Of a DNA stretch of 64,000 bases, positions 17,339 through 26,200 are shown piece by piece. Under the pieces are notes generated by a model that saw only the letters and a program-made list of their open reading frames with translations, was not told the DNA's origin and ran no database searches. The position numbers and the translations under genes were made by a program. The DNA is taken from positions 186,001 through 250,000 of the forward strand of contig NZ_BDBT01000003.1 of NCBI RefSeq assembly GCF_001613125.1, written 5' to 3'. Source of the DNA: Nocardia shimofusensis NBRC 100134. Its GTDB lineage: Bacteria > Actinomycetota > Actinomycetes > Mycobacteriales > Mycobacteriaceae. Each line of letters starts with the position of its first letter. The stretch's first letter is position 1.

Positions 17339-18075
17339 ACCTGTATCCGGCGATCGGGCTGAACGAAACCCTCGCGGTCGGCAGCATCGAAGAGTTCCTC
17401 TCCGCACACGAACTCGCAGAACTGGAAACGATCATGGATCGGTTCGCCGGCCAAGATCACGTCCGCGCCGTCCACGACCAGCTGCGCACGGATTCCATCC
17501 ACGAGATCCCCGGCCAGAGTGCAGCGGTCGCAATGTCGACCTACGAACCGAACGGCCGCGTCGAGATCACCGGAATACCGAGCGAAGCCGAATCCTTGCT
17601 CCAGGCCGCGTTCGACCGCGCTCGTCCCCGGATCAGCAGAACCCTTCCATCGGTTACCTCCTGCCGACCCTGGACCTACGTCGAATACGGTCCACGCCAA
17701 CACATCACCGCCCACCTCGACGGCATCGCCCCCGACCCCACCTCGTGGCCACGGCAGATCGCCGGCATCAGCGTGACCTTGCGCTCCACCCATACCGGAG
17801 GTGACTTCTTCGTCGAGACCACCGCCGACGACAGCCTGTGGGACCCGGCACTGACCGGACCCGTACCCGGATACCAACCCGACATGTCCTTCGCCCACGA
17901 CGGCGCCGACAATTCCTCTCCCTGGTTCGCCGCCATGCCCCGCACTCGCTGGACCGTCTCACCCGCGGCCGGGACAGCGCTGCTGTACGGATCCCAGCTC
18001 GCCCACGGCACCCAGCCCGTCCACACCGGGCGCTGCCGCAAGTTCATCTCCTGGCTCTTCGCCGACCAACCCTGA
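17335..18075 (+). CDS. Fe(II)/2-oxoglutarate-dependent oxygenase-like protein
   Basis: A 246-aa protein with a double-stranded beta-helix oxygenase signature: HLD (H127, D129), the strand GGDFFVET (155-162), and the distal AHGTQPVHTGRCRK with H224 as third metal ligand and R233 as probable 2-oxoglutarate anchor. This matches the HxD...H...R facial triad of the 2OG-Fe(II) oxygenase superfamily. In a cluster with a radical SAM enzyme and a small peptide it may hydroxylate the peptide or a small-molecule partner. ATG overlaps the previous stop by 4 nt. Confidence 0.75.
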   Translation: MNLYPAIGLNETLAVGSIEEFLSAHELAELETIMDRFAGQDHVRAVHDQLRTDSIHEIPGQSAAVAMSTYEPNGRVEITGIPSEAESLLQAAFDRARPRISRTLPSVTSCRPWTYVEYGPRQHITAHLDGIAPDPTSWPRQIAGISVTLRSTHTGGDFFVETTADDSLWDPALTGPVPGYQPDMSFAHDGADNSSPWFAAMPRTRWTVSPAAGTALLYGSQLAHGTQPVHTGRCRKFISWLFADQP

Positions 18076-18090
18076 CCAGTAGGGCTACCC

Positions 18091-18711
18091 ATGAAGATCG
18101 CTATCGAGGGCATCGCAGGCGCCGGCAAGAGCACCCTGCGCGACCGGATCCTGACACTGGCCCACCAGCACGAGCTTCGGGTCCGGCACGTCGGACAGTT
18201 CTCCTGGCTGTCACCCGCAGCCACCCGAACGCTGGTGAACATACGGACCGGACGTGCCCCGGTGCTCGGACCGGACGCCATCGACGCGGCTCGCGACGAC
18301 CTGCTCCTGCACGCCGAGCACAACCTGAAAACCGCCCACCCCAACGAGCATGTGCTCGCCGACCGACTCGTGCTCTCCACCGCATGCATGATCGAACTCG
18401 CCCACACCGGAACAGCCCACGCCTGCCTGACAGAACTGGCCTCGGTGGAGAACGCGCGACCTGACCTCACCGTGCTGGTAACCACCCCCGCCGACCTCTG
18501 CACGCGCAGGCTCGCCACCCGATCCACCTCGCGGCCCCTCGACGACCCCAGCACCGCAGCCCAGCTGCGAGACCTCTACGAGCACTGCGCCGACACATGG
18601 AGCCAACTCACCCGGACACCGGTCCGGCGATACACGCTCGCAACCAACGAGGACTCCGAACACGCGGCCCACGAACTGATCGCGGAGCTGAAAGGCAACC
18701 CCGCCGGATGA
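18091..18711 (+). CDS. P-loop kinase, thymidylate/deoxynucleoside kinase-like
   Basis: A 206-aa protein that begins with a Walker A motif, GIAGAGKST (residues 7-15), followed by a DRLVLSTA element like the DR motif of deoxynucleoside and dTMP kinases, and an Arg-rich lid (RRLATRSTSRPLDD). The general fold is that of nucleoside/nucleotide kinases; the phosphate acceptor is unknown. It is in the middle of the peptide-modification operon and overlaps the following kinase-like gene by 4 nt, so it is likely part of the pathway rather than of DNA precursor supply. Confidence 0.72.
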   Translation: MKIAIEGIAGAGKSTLRDRILTLAHQHELRVRHVGQFSWLSPAATRTLVNIRTGRAPVLGPDAIDAARDDLLLHAEHNLKTAHPNEHVLADRLVLSTACMIELAHTGTAHACLTELASVENARPDLTVLVTTPADLCTRRLATRSTSRPLDDPSTAAQLRDLYEHCADTWSQLTRTPVRRYTLATNEDSEHAAHELIAELKGNPAG

Positions 18712-19613
18712 AACTGCACCCACTCCACCCCGCCAGTTGGGTGCTCGACCAGCTACGGGACCACTACAGGCAGATCATCGACCTGCTGGCATTCACCCGA
18801 TCCAGCACGCTGGTGTTGGCCGCGCGCCCTGGTAGTGAACCGGTCGTCGTCAAAGCCGGATTCGGCAGCAACCACGTGCTCGAGGCCCTGCCCGTGGACG
18901 AACAGAAGGCGGCGTACGGGTTCTACTGGTATCAGCAGATGACCCCCGCCGAACGCGGACTCGCCCGCGCCGACTTCCGCTACGAACGCGACCTCACACG
19001 CGCAGGCAGCGGGGCACCGCACGTCGTCCCTCTCCTCGACGAAGGCTCCTACGACCAATTCGACTGGTACACCATGCCGCACTACCCCGGCGGCAACCTC
19101 CGCACCCTGATAGACACCGAGCCCCGGACCACCCGCATCGCCACCTGCCTGCCCGTCTTAGCCGACGCCGCCGAAGGCCTGAACGAACTACACCAGCGCG
19201 GAATCGTCCACCGTGACGTCTACCAGGAGAACATCCTGACCAGCGAAGGCCGCGGGTACATCACCGACCTCGGAGCAGCCCGGCACTCGCAATCACCACG
19301 CGGACCCGCCCACCGTGGCCCCGAAGTCCACTGGCCACCCGAATACCAGCGCGACTACGCGAATGCCACAACCGCAGCGGACGTGTTCAGCCTGGCCGTA
19401 CTCACCTACCGCGTCCTGTTCGCCGACCTCCCCAGACTCGACGGCCCTGCTCACCAAGACGGTCTCCCCCGGGCACTCATCGACGTCGTCCGCGCCGCCC
19501 TGGCATACGCCCCCGCCAGCCGACTCACCATGCCCGACCTACGTGACGCACTCCGCGCCGCCACTCACCCACGAACGAAGGAGGACAGCGACCGAATCAT
19601 CCACATGACATGA
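18708..19613 (+). CDS. Protein-kinase-like protein
   Basis: A 301-aa protein with a eukaryotic-type kinase fold: probable ATP lysine in VVVKA (K49), catalytic loop GIVHRDVYQENIL (D170, N175), metal-binding TDLGAAR (D187 of DLG rather than DFG) and GPEVHWPPE as an APE-like segment. The glycine-rich loop is not obvious. No membrane segment or sensor domain. In RiPP clusters similar kinase folds phosphorylate Ser/Thr of the precursor; the 47-aa peptide just downstream is rich in Thr and Ser. It may instead phosphorylate a small molecule. It is coupled to the P-loop kinase upstream. Confidence 0.72.
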   Translation: MKLHPLHPASWVLDQLRDHYRQIIDLLAFTRSSTLVLAARPGSEPVVVKAGFGSNHVLEALPVDEQKAAYGFYWYQQMTPAERGLARADFRYERDLTRAGSGAPHVVPLLDEGSYDQFDWYTMPHYPGGNLRTLIDTEPRTTRIATCLPVLADAAEGLNELHQRGIVHRDVYQENILTSEGRGYITDLGAARHSQSPRGPAHRGPEVHWPPEYQRDYANATTAADVFSLAVLTYRVLFADLPRLDGPAHQDGLPRALIDVVRAALAYAPASRLTMPDLRDALRAATHPRTKEDSDRIIHMT

Positions 19614-19644
19614 CGTAATCATCTACTCCAGAGAGGTTTTCACC

Positions 19645-19788
19645 ATGAGCTACACCACCACGACCGACGACAGCACCGCCGCCTTCCTCGCCGCAGTCGA
19701 GGAACTTCGCAAGGACGAGGGCACCCTGCGGACCACCGCTCACACCTCGAGCATCATCGCCCAGGGCTGGCCCGGCATCGAAGCCTGA
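19645..19788 (+). CDS. Probable RiPP precursor peptide, 47 aa
   Basis: A short gene between the kinase-like gene and the HExxH enzyme, with a strong ribosome binding site GAGAGG 8 nt before ATG 19645. The peptide starts MSYTTTTDDSTAAFLAAVEE (helix-forming, leader-like) and ends HTSSIIAQGWPGIEA, a plausible core with Ser, His, Gln and Trp. Asp8, Asp9, Asp24, His33 and Gln40 are possible hydroxylation sites for an HExxH enzyme. A hairpin directly after the stop would help keep its transcript abundant. I do not recognise the family; the role is inferred from size, position and neighbours. Confidence 0.62.
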   Translation: MSYTTTTDDSTAAFLAAVEELRKDEGTLRTTAHTSSIIAQGWPGIEA

Positions 19789-19801
19789 TTTATCGAATCG
19801 A

Positions 19802-19834
19802 TCGTGGGCCGCGACATCACCGCGCGGCCCACGA
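19802..19834 (+). terminator. Strong intercistronic hairpin after the precursor gene
   Basis: TCGTGGGCCGCG (19802-19813) and CGCGGCCCACGA (19823-19834) form a perfect 12-bp stem with a 9-nt loop. No T-tract follows, so it is more likely an attenuating or mRNA-stabilising element than a full terminator. It lies 14 nt after the peptide stop and 29 nt before the chosen start of the next gene, a placement often seen after RiPP precursor genes. Confidence 0.7.
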
Positions 19835-19863
19835 CCGACCCCAAAATGAAGAAAGACCAGCCC

Positions 19864-20802
19864 ATGGACCAAATGACCAGCGCGCTCGAGTTCGAGCCCA
19901 TCGCCGCGGTACACCGCGCCCGAACCCAGTCAATTCACGCCATCTTCACCGACACCACCGAACCGGTCCACGAACCCACCGGTAGCCCCCTCGACTACGC
20001 AATCGGGCACCACTTCCTCGAAGGCGCCGAACGAGCCGCCCGACAACGCGATCACGACACCTTCACCTGGTACCGCCACCACATCGCCGAGCCTATGCAG
20101 CACTGGACGACCCTGGCATCCCTCGGACCCGTCATCACCCTGCCCCCCCGCCCGGCTGACCTTCTCAGCTCCCCGATCGCCGACTCCCCCTACTACCTGC
20201 TCGGCCCAAACACCCGTCAAGCATCGAGCAATGCCGTTGAGCTCGTCAGCGCCGCATTCGACATCGCGGCCACACACGGATTCGGCAGCCTCCTCGCCCG
20301 ACACGCACCGATCATCTGCCTGCTGACACAACGAGACCTCACCAGCCCACTCAACAGCTGGACCATCACCCGCCTACCCGGAACCGTGTTCCTCGACCAC
20401 GCCGACGACCCCACCCTCCTCGCCCGCGACCTTATCCACGAAGCTGGACACAACTGGCTCAACGACGCGCTCACCGCAACCAAGGTGACCCTCACCGACA
20501 CCAACACCTACTACTCCCCTTGGAAAGACTCCCAGCGCCCCACATTCGGCTACCTGCACTCCTGCTGGGCGTTCCCCCTCACCATGATCTTCGCTGCCCG
20601 CGCAGCCGACACCACGACCGATCCGATCCGAACCATCCTCAACGCCTACTTCGCCCAGCACCAGGAACGGCTCGCGGCGACCAACACCGACCACAGCACA
20701 GCGACGACCGCCATAACGAATCGGGACATCCGCGAGCGCCTCCTCACGATTCATCAGCTCGCACAAGGCCAGACAACCGCTAAATTGACTTCGCCGAAAT
20801 AG
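19864..20802 (+). CDS. HExxH-motif peptide-modification enzyme (probable peptide beta-hydroxylase)
   Basis: A 312-aa protein with the metal motif LIHEAGHNWLN (HExxH at 192-196) and, downstream, YYSPWKDSQRPTFGYLH (216-232), matching the family of HExxH-motif putative peptide-modification proteins (form: yyaPWRdDPRP...GllhG). Members studied use 2-oxoglutarate to hydroxylate side chains in RiPP peptides rather than acting as proteases. In-frame starts at 19804 (inside the hairpin) and 19846 are possible; 19864 is preferred because it lies clear of the hairpin and has an A/G-rich stretch upstream. With the radical SAM enzyme it defines the cluster as peptide-modifying. Confidence 0.8.
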   Translation: MDQMTSALEFEPIAAVHRARTQSIHAIFTDTTEPVHEPTGSPLDYAIGHHFLEGAERAARQRDHDTFTWYRHHIAEPMQHWTTLASLGPVITLPPRPADLLSSPIADSPYYLLGPNTRQASSNAVELVSAAFDIAATHGFGSLLARHAPIICLLTQRDLTSPLNSWTITRLPGTVFLDHADDPTLLARDLIHEAGHNWLNDALTATKVTLTDTNTYYSPWKDSQRPTFGYLHSCWAFPLTMIFAARAADTTTDPIRTILNAYFAQHQERLAATNTDHSTATTAITNRDIRERLLTIHQLAQGQTTAKLTSPK

Positions 20803-20963
20803 GTTCGACGAGTCAGTTGTTCGGCGATCGATCCTTACCGAACGCATGACCGAGGCCCCAACAGCGGACCGTAGGACCAGGTGTTCGGAAGTCCGTTCGT
20901 CAGCCGCTGCAGGTGCCGAGAACGAAGACCGGGGCATGGTAATCGACGACGAACCCAGCAGTG

Positions 20964-21116
20964 CTACGGCGCCGCAGCCCTGTCTGCGGCGCGCTGTGTC
21001 AGCCACGCTTCCAGCGCAGCCTCCGTCACCTCACCGATCTTGAGACCGTCGGCAAGTGCTGCCTGACGCACTCGCAGTTCCAGATCGTCATCGATGCTGG
21101 TGGACAGGTTGGCCCG
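20964..21116 (-). pseudogene. Ribbon-helix-helix-like C-terminal segment in shifted frame
   Basis: On the minus strand, one frame away from the HEPN-type gene, 50 codons read RANLSTSIDDDLELRVRQAA... to a TAG at 20966-20964. The pattern (beta strand, then two helices with DGLKIGEVTEAALEAWL) is that of an RHH DNA-binding domain. There is no start codon: a TAG stands just upstream in this frame. The join is a G-rich run at about 21114-21145, where one missing base would fuse this segment to the gene at 21026-21763. It may be a real frameshift, slippage or a sequence error. Confidence 0.5.
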
Positions 21117-21763
21117 CCCCGCCCCGCCGCTGCCGCCGCCGGCCGCTGCGCGAGTTCGAGCCAGGGAAATCTATCGATGACCTCCTTGAAGTGCGTGTGG
21201 GTCAGCACGATCGGATCCCCTGCCTCGAACCATTGCAGGATCTCGCAAGTGGCAGCGCCGTCAGCACGGGCGACACCCCCACGGTGAGCGACGTCGTTTC
21301 GCAGCTTGCGTAGGTCACCGAAGAAGGGGATCTGGAGATCGCGGGGCTTGCACCCATGCACAGCAGCGAGTTGATGCCGGTAGTCCTCTTCCCAGCGTGA
21401 GAAGAACGTCGGCAGCCACATTCGACCACCCCACGCATGGTGCTCGCTGCCGAAGGTAAGCGCGTCAAGCAGCAGGTCAGCTGCGACGGTCGTCGACGAT
21501 GTCGTCCAACCGGGTCGAAGTCCGTCTGGATCGCACACATCGAAGACCGCCGGGGCCATTCCCCTCGTCGGACTGTAGCTGTAGGTCCGCCCCAGGAAAG
21601 GAATCTGGATACCCTTGATCAGTTGAGCGGCAAGTACACCCGCCCGCGGCGCCATCCGTGCCACCGCAATCGTGAGCAGTAGCTCTGTGCGGATGCGCTC
21701 CAGGATATCCACAACAGCATCCGCATGATCTTCGGCTGCCTTCGTGCCTTGAACAGGGTCCAT
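21026..21763 (-). CDS. HEPN-like protein, 3' end probably frameshifted
   Basis: A 245-aa ORF. FFGDLRKLRNDVAHRGG carries the HEPN signature RNxxxH (R155, H160), the active-site motif of HEPN ribonucleases in toxins and defence proteins. The N-terminal half has no recognised domain. The last ~45 residues (after DRFPWLELAQRP) are low-complexity and look out of frame; the natural C-terminus is probably the RHH-like segment at 20964-21116. It follows the Wadjet operon on the same strand after a 206-nt gap without other genes, which suggests a defence-island member or a toxin-antitoxin-like unit. RNase activity is inferred. Confidence 0.5.
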   Translation of the reverse strand: MDPVQGTKAAEDHADAVVDILERIRTELLLTIAVARMAPRAGVLAAQLIKGIQIPFLGRTYSYSPTRGMAPAVFDVCDPDGLRPGWTTSSTTVAADLLLDALTFGSEHHAWGGRMWLPTFFSRWEEDYRHQLAAVHGCKPRDLQIPFFGDLRKLRNDVAHRGGVARADGAATCEILQWFEAGDPIVLTHTHFKEVIDRFPWLELAQRPAAAAAGRGGPTCPPASMTIWNCECVRQHLPTVSRSVR

Positions 21764-21969
21764 GGCCTGATGTTCTCACCGGGCACTGACGCTATTTGGC
21801 AGATGCCCACCGCGTGCGACTTCGGTTTTCGGTCGACTCGCCGCGGACAGAGGACGGTGAGCCGCTGGCTCGGGCCTCCGGCTACGTTTCAGGGGCTGTC
21901 GATAGATTCTTCCTCCGTGGCCGGTGCCTCGGTGTCCTCTACCGAGATTGGCAAGGGGCCGCCCCAAGG

Positions 21970-23202
21970 TCAGTCTTGGCCGTTCAAGATCTGTAGAAGT
22001 CGGGTTTCGGCGTGAGCGAGGGGGATGGCTTCCTGCTCGATTCGGCGGAACGGGGTGGGGCCTGCGGTTGCAATGGTGTTGTACGCGATGGTCTCGGCTT
22101 CGGAGAGGTGGGGCAGGGTTGCCGGTGACGGCTTGATAAGGCGGCCTCCCTTGTCGTGGTTGGTGCCATGCTCGGCGTAGTGGTGCAAGTCGGTGGCGTC
22201 CATGAGGATGGAGATGACGGGCTTCGCCGGCGCGCCGTCCGGGGCGGGCTCGGACAGTGTGGCGCGGAACTGGTTGAGGATCGCGTACCCGTCCGCGTCG
22301 ATGTCGCCCCAGTAGACGACGTGGTCCGCCGCACGGATCCAAGGCACGTTCGCGAGCAGGGCGGCCGCGGCCTTGCCTCCGCCCTCGACCACGATCGCGT
22401 CCCTGACCGGCGGGAACCAGAGGCGGGAGTCGCGATTCTCTACGACGAGGACGGCGCGCGGCCGGTAAGCGATGTCGTGCACGTCACCGGTGGTCCATGC
22501 GTCGTGCCTTCGGCGGCCGGACGCAGCATGATGAGGATCGACATACGTCAGGTGCACAACGGTCAGCCGGGGCCGGACTTCTTCCCGGACATCACGTCCA
22601 GCGGCATCACGCAGGAGTGCGCCGTGGGTGTCGAGCCATTTCGTGTGCATTCCGGGGACCGGGAGTTGTCGCAGAGTCCATGTGCTGGCGTCGGGGTGTT
22701 GGCGTAGCCATGTCACGGCGCTGATCAGAACTTGCACGTCGATGGCCTGCAGACGGTAGACGGCTCGAAGCGTGGATGGAGTGAGGATCGCGCCGGCGGA
22801 CTGCAGCGCTGATGCGAGCGCACGGGCATGGTCGATGTCCACGCTCGGAGGTTCAGCATCGGTATAGGCGTCGGATAGGAGCGAGACGGCGCCGTCCAGG
22901 TCCGCAGTGAGCGTGGCGGGGAAATCGCCGACGACTCCTCGGATGGTTGTCGCCTTGCGGATAAGTTCCACACCAGCAGGGAGCCGGCCGGTGAATTTGC
23001 GCCACTGCATATGCCATTCGTGCCAGGCGGCGTGCCCGAGCTGTGAGACGGCCTTGCCTGTGGACACGCCGGGGCGGAGCGGGACGGAGAAGGTGACTCG
23101 GTCGCCGACACCGAAGTCCGCGCATACAGCTTCTGCCCACTTCTGATCGATCTTGCGGCGGACGGTTGTGGCGGCGTCTTTAGGGGTGAGGAGTGTGCTC
23201 AT
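21970..23202 (-). CDS. jetD: Wadjet system protein JetD (Toprim nuclease subunit)
   Basis: A 410-aa protein with an N-terminal DUF3322-like part and a C-terminal DUF2220/Toprim domain: VVEGGGKAAAALL carries the conserved Glu and YWGDIDADGYAILN (about residues 296-309) the DxDxxG metal site. In Wadjet, JetD is the topoisomerase-VI-like nuclease that cleaves small circular DNA once it has been extruded by the JetABC SMC complex. It is the last gene of the operon; its ATG overlaps the jetC stop by 4 nt. All catalytic residues seen are intact. Confidence 0.92.
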   Translation of the reverse strand: MSTLLTPKDAATTVRRKIDQKWAEAVCADFGVGDRVTFSVPLRPGVSTGKAVSQLGHAAWHEWHMQWRKFTGRLPAGVELIRKATTIRGVVGDFPATLTADLDGAVSLLSDAYTDAEPPSVDIDHARALASALQSAGAILTPSTLRAVYRLQAIDVQVLISAVTWLRQHPDASTWTLRQLPVPGMHTKWLDTHGALLRDAAGRDVREEVRPRLTVVHLTYVDPHHAASGRRRHDAWTTGDVHDIAYRPRAVLVVENRDSRLWFPPVRDAIVVEGGGKAAAALLANVPWIRAADHVVYWGDIDADGYAILNQFRATLSEPAPDGAPAKPVISILMDATDLHHYAEHGTNHDKGGRLIKPSPATLPHLSEAETIAYNTIATAGPTPFRRIEQEAIPLAHAETRLLQILNGQD

Positions 23203-26200
23203 GCGTCCGGTACACCGACGAGAGGTTTCGCCCAGGATCGGCCCTGAGTGTTCTTGAGGATCAGGTATTCCGCATCCACGTGCGGTTCGATCGCGCTGTG
23301 TTTGTCGTTGGGGGCGCCAATGACGAGTTGGAAACCGAGGCCACGCCAGGCGCCGATGGCCCGGCCGGTGAAGTGTGCGTCCGCCTTGATCAGCGCCTCG
23401 TCGAGGAAGACTGGGGCGTAACGGGGGCGAGCGGCGCCGGCGTCGCCCAGCTGATACCGCAACGCGGCCCCGACGATGAACGCGACCAGTTCCTGTGACT
23501 CGCCGCCGGATTTCTCGCCGATGTGGTCGTATACCGCGACGTGTTCGCCGTCGAGATCGCGTTTCTCGGCACTGATTCGAACATGGTTGCGCACGTCGAC
23601 GAGGTCGGCGAAATCAGGCGCGGTGCGCCGAATGCGATCGATCACCTTGGCCATCCGGTGATAGGCGCGTTCTCGTTCGTCGTCCGTGGCCGATTGGTCG
23701 ATGAAAGCGCGCACCTCGCGCAGCTCCTTGCGGAATCGAGCGCGCACTGCGGAGTGGCTCTCCTGCGGGTCGATGCGCAGTCGGTGTTTGTCGTCAGCGA
23801 ATGGCAGTTCGGCGAGGATGCGGTTGACCGGGTCGATCCGGTCCCGGATCTCGCGAACAGCTGCGGCGAGCTCGCTGTCCAGACCGGTCAGGTCGTTGCC
23901 GGACAGTTTGAGCAGGCTGTCCCGCCACTCGGTCTCCAGCTCGTGCAGCCCGTTGGTCTCCAGGTCGGTGAGCAGGCGATCGAAGTCGCGGTAGGAGGCG
24001 TCCGCGTCGATGCCGAGGTTCGGATTCGGCCAGCGCTCAACGAATGTCGAAAAGGTGTTAAGCAGCGCCTTTTTGGACCTTTCGATTGTCTCTACCGCGG
24101 ACTGCCGGTCGGCGCGAATCCGCTCGGTGGCCCGTTTCACTGCCGTGTCGAACTCTGCAAGCACCTTCGCCGGGGAGGTGCTGTCGGGGTCGCTCTCGAA
24201 CTGCGCCTCCAGGTACGCCCGACGTTCCTGACCGATATCAGCGCCGCTCTCCGCGGCTGAGCCGAGCGCCATCCGGGCGTGGTCCACCTCGTCGACCGTC
24301 GACTCCCAGGACTCACCGAGTCCTTGAGCGTTCTCCTTCTGTCGGCCGACGCGTTCGGTCAGTTCCCTGACCTGCTCCTTGAGGTCGTCCAGTTGGCGCT
24401 GCAGCTGGCCAATCCTCGGATTGCCTGCGCGAACCGCGTCGATGAGCCCGGCCCAGTGGTCCCGTTCGCCCTTGACAGAATTGACATCCACCTGATCCCA
24501 GGACAACTCCGTCACGGTCTGGTAGCTCGTGCGTCTGGATTCGAACGAGTTGAGGTTCGCCTCCGCCTTCGACACCCTGTCGATAGCATCGTCGAGACGT
24601 TTCTGTGCAAGGCCGATCCGGTTCTCGAGGCCGGCAAGCAATCTGCTGTTGGTGAAGCCGAGCACATTGGCGCGGCCATGACCGCCGTGCGCGCCGCGAC
24701 CGCCTTCAGATGTCTGGCCGGTGATCGTGAGTGCCTTGGGGTACTGCGCCAGGAGCCTGGGCGTCTCGACGCAGACGAAGTCGAACCGGCGAGCGAGTTC
24801 GCTCTTGAGCCATGCGGTGAACGGCGATGGCCGGTAGTCGAGTCGGCCGGGGAGCGTCTTGCTGTCCAGCCCGATCTCGTCGCGCAGGCCGGTGCGCACG
24901 CCCTCGAACTGGACCCGCCGGGCTGTCGGCACCGCGTTGATCGCCTCGCGGAACGACTTCAGGCTGCCGATGTCAATCAGCATCCGCGTGGCAAATCCGC
25001 CGAGCGCCAGGTTGAACGCCTCGCGCCACGGCTCGAACTCTGTCCGCACCTCGATCAGCTCGCCGACGAACGGCAAGTCGTCCGGGGTGAGTCCGGCGGC
25101 CTGCGCCAATGTCGCGCGAGCCGCGTGCAGTTCAGTCGGTATGTTGCCCCGACGAGTCTTGACTGCTTGGTGCTCAGTACGCAATTGCGCCGACTCGCCC
25201 TCGGCCTCCTTCTTTTCCGCCATCGCCTCTGCGAACTGGTTTCGGGCGGTCGTCCTGGCGTCGGTGTCAGCCAGGGAGCGATGTGCCATCTCGACCAGTG
25301 CGGTGAAGTCCTCTCTGGTTGAGATGGTGGTGCCGGTGGTGGCGAGCGCCCGGTCCAGTCGTTCCCGTGCGCGTTCAACGTCCCTCAGCCGCTGCTCCAC
25401 GCCGCGGAGCTCCCGGAGTGCGGTCTCGAGGCGATCACCACCGGAAGCGCGAAGGGTGTCAGCTACCCCGTCGCGCTGTGATTCGGTCGCCTTGACCAGG
25501 GCGATGGTCTCCTTGAGTTCTTTCTCTGCCCGGTCGCGCCGCCGGGACAGGTCCTGCTCTACCGCGCGCAGCAGGTCGAGTCGGCGTTCATAGCGCCACA
25601 GCGCGGCAGGTGACGAGGCGTCGGTAAACGAGCCGACCTCGTCGATCAGGCGCAGCCGGTCCGCCGCTTGGTCGATGGTGTGCCGGTGTTCGCGTATCGG
25701 GGTCAAGGCTTTCACCTGTTGGCGGGCGGTGATCATCCTGTCCCGGGTCCCGGACAGATCGTCGAACTGCTGTACCACCGCGTCTGCGGTGGCCAATGTG
25801 GACGGCTCCTCGAGGACCATTGTCTTGTACAGCGCATCGACAGTGGTGATCTGTTGACCAGCCTGGATCCGCCCCAGTAGAGCCACCGCCTTGTGCCCGT
25901 CGCCCGCAGCACCGATGCCGAGCGTGGTATGCAGACGCGCAGTGAAATCCCGGTCGGTATCGAGGCAGTTCAGGCCGGTCGCCGAGACCTCGGCACGGGC
26001 AAACTTCTTGTTCGCAGGACCTTCCAGCATGCGCAATTGGTAGGCGTGCTCACAGGTGGCGCGCACCGCCACGACGTCGTCGAGGATGCGGGCGGACGAC
26101 GGGACGTACCAGGCCCGGAGCGCGGTGAACTCGGCGCCGGTGTGGTCGGCCCATGTCATCGCAATGGCGGACCAGGTATCACGGCCGTCCCCGCGCAGCA

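Noticed and set aside
19804..19863. GTG 19804 or ATG 19846 as start of the HExxH gene
   Set aside because: 19804 lies inside the hairpin stem; 19846 has a C-rich upstream stretch. ATG 19864 fits better, though not proven.
14865..20802. Assignment to the FxsA/FxsB peptide system
   Set aside because: Although radical SAM and HExxH genes are both present, the 47-aa peptide lacks an FxSxx C-terminus and the radical SAM C-terminal domain is not HExxH.
23523..25593. Plus-strand open frames opposite jetC
   Set aside because: Antisense shadows of the coiled-coil SMC gene without any motif.
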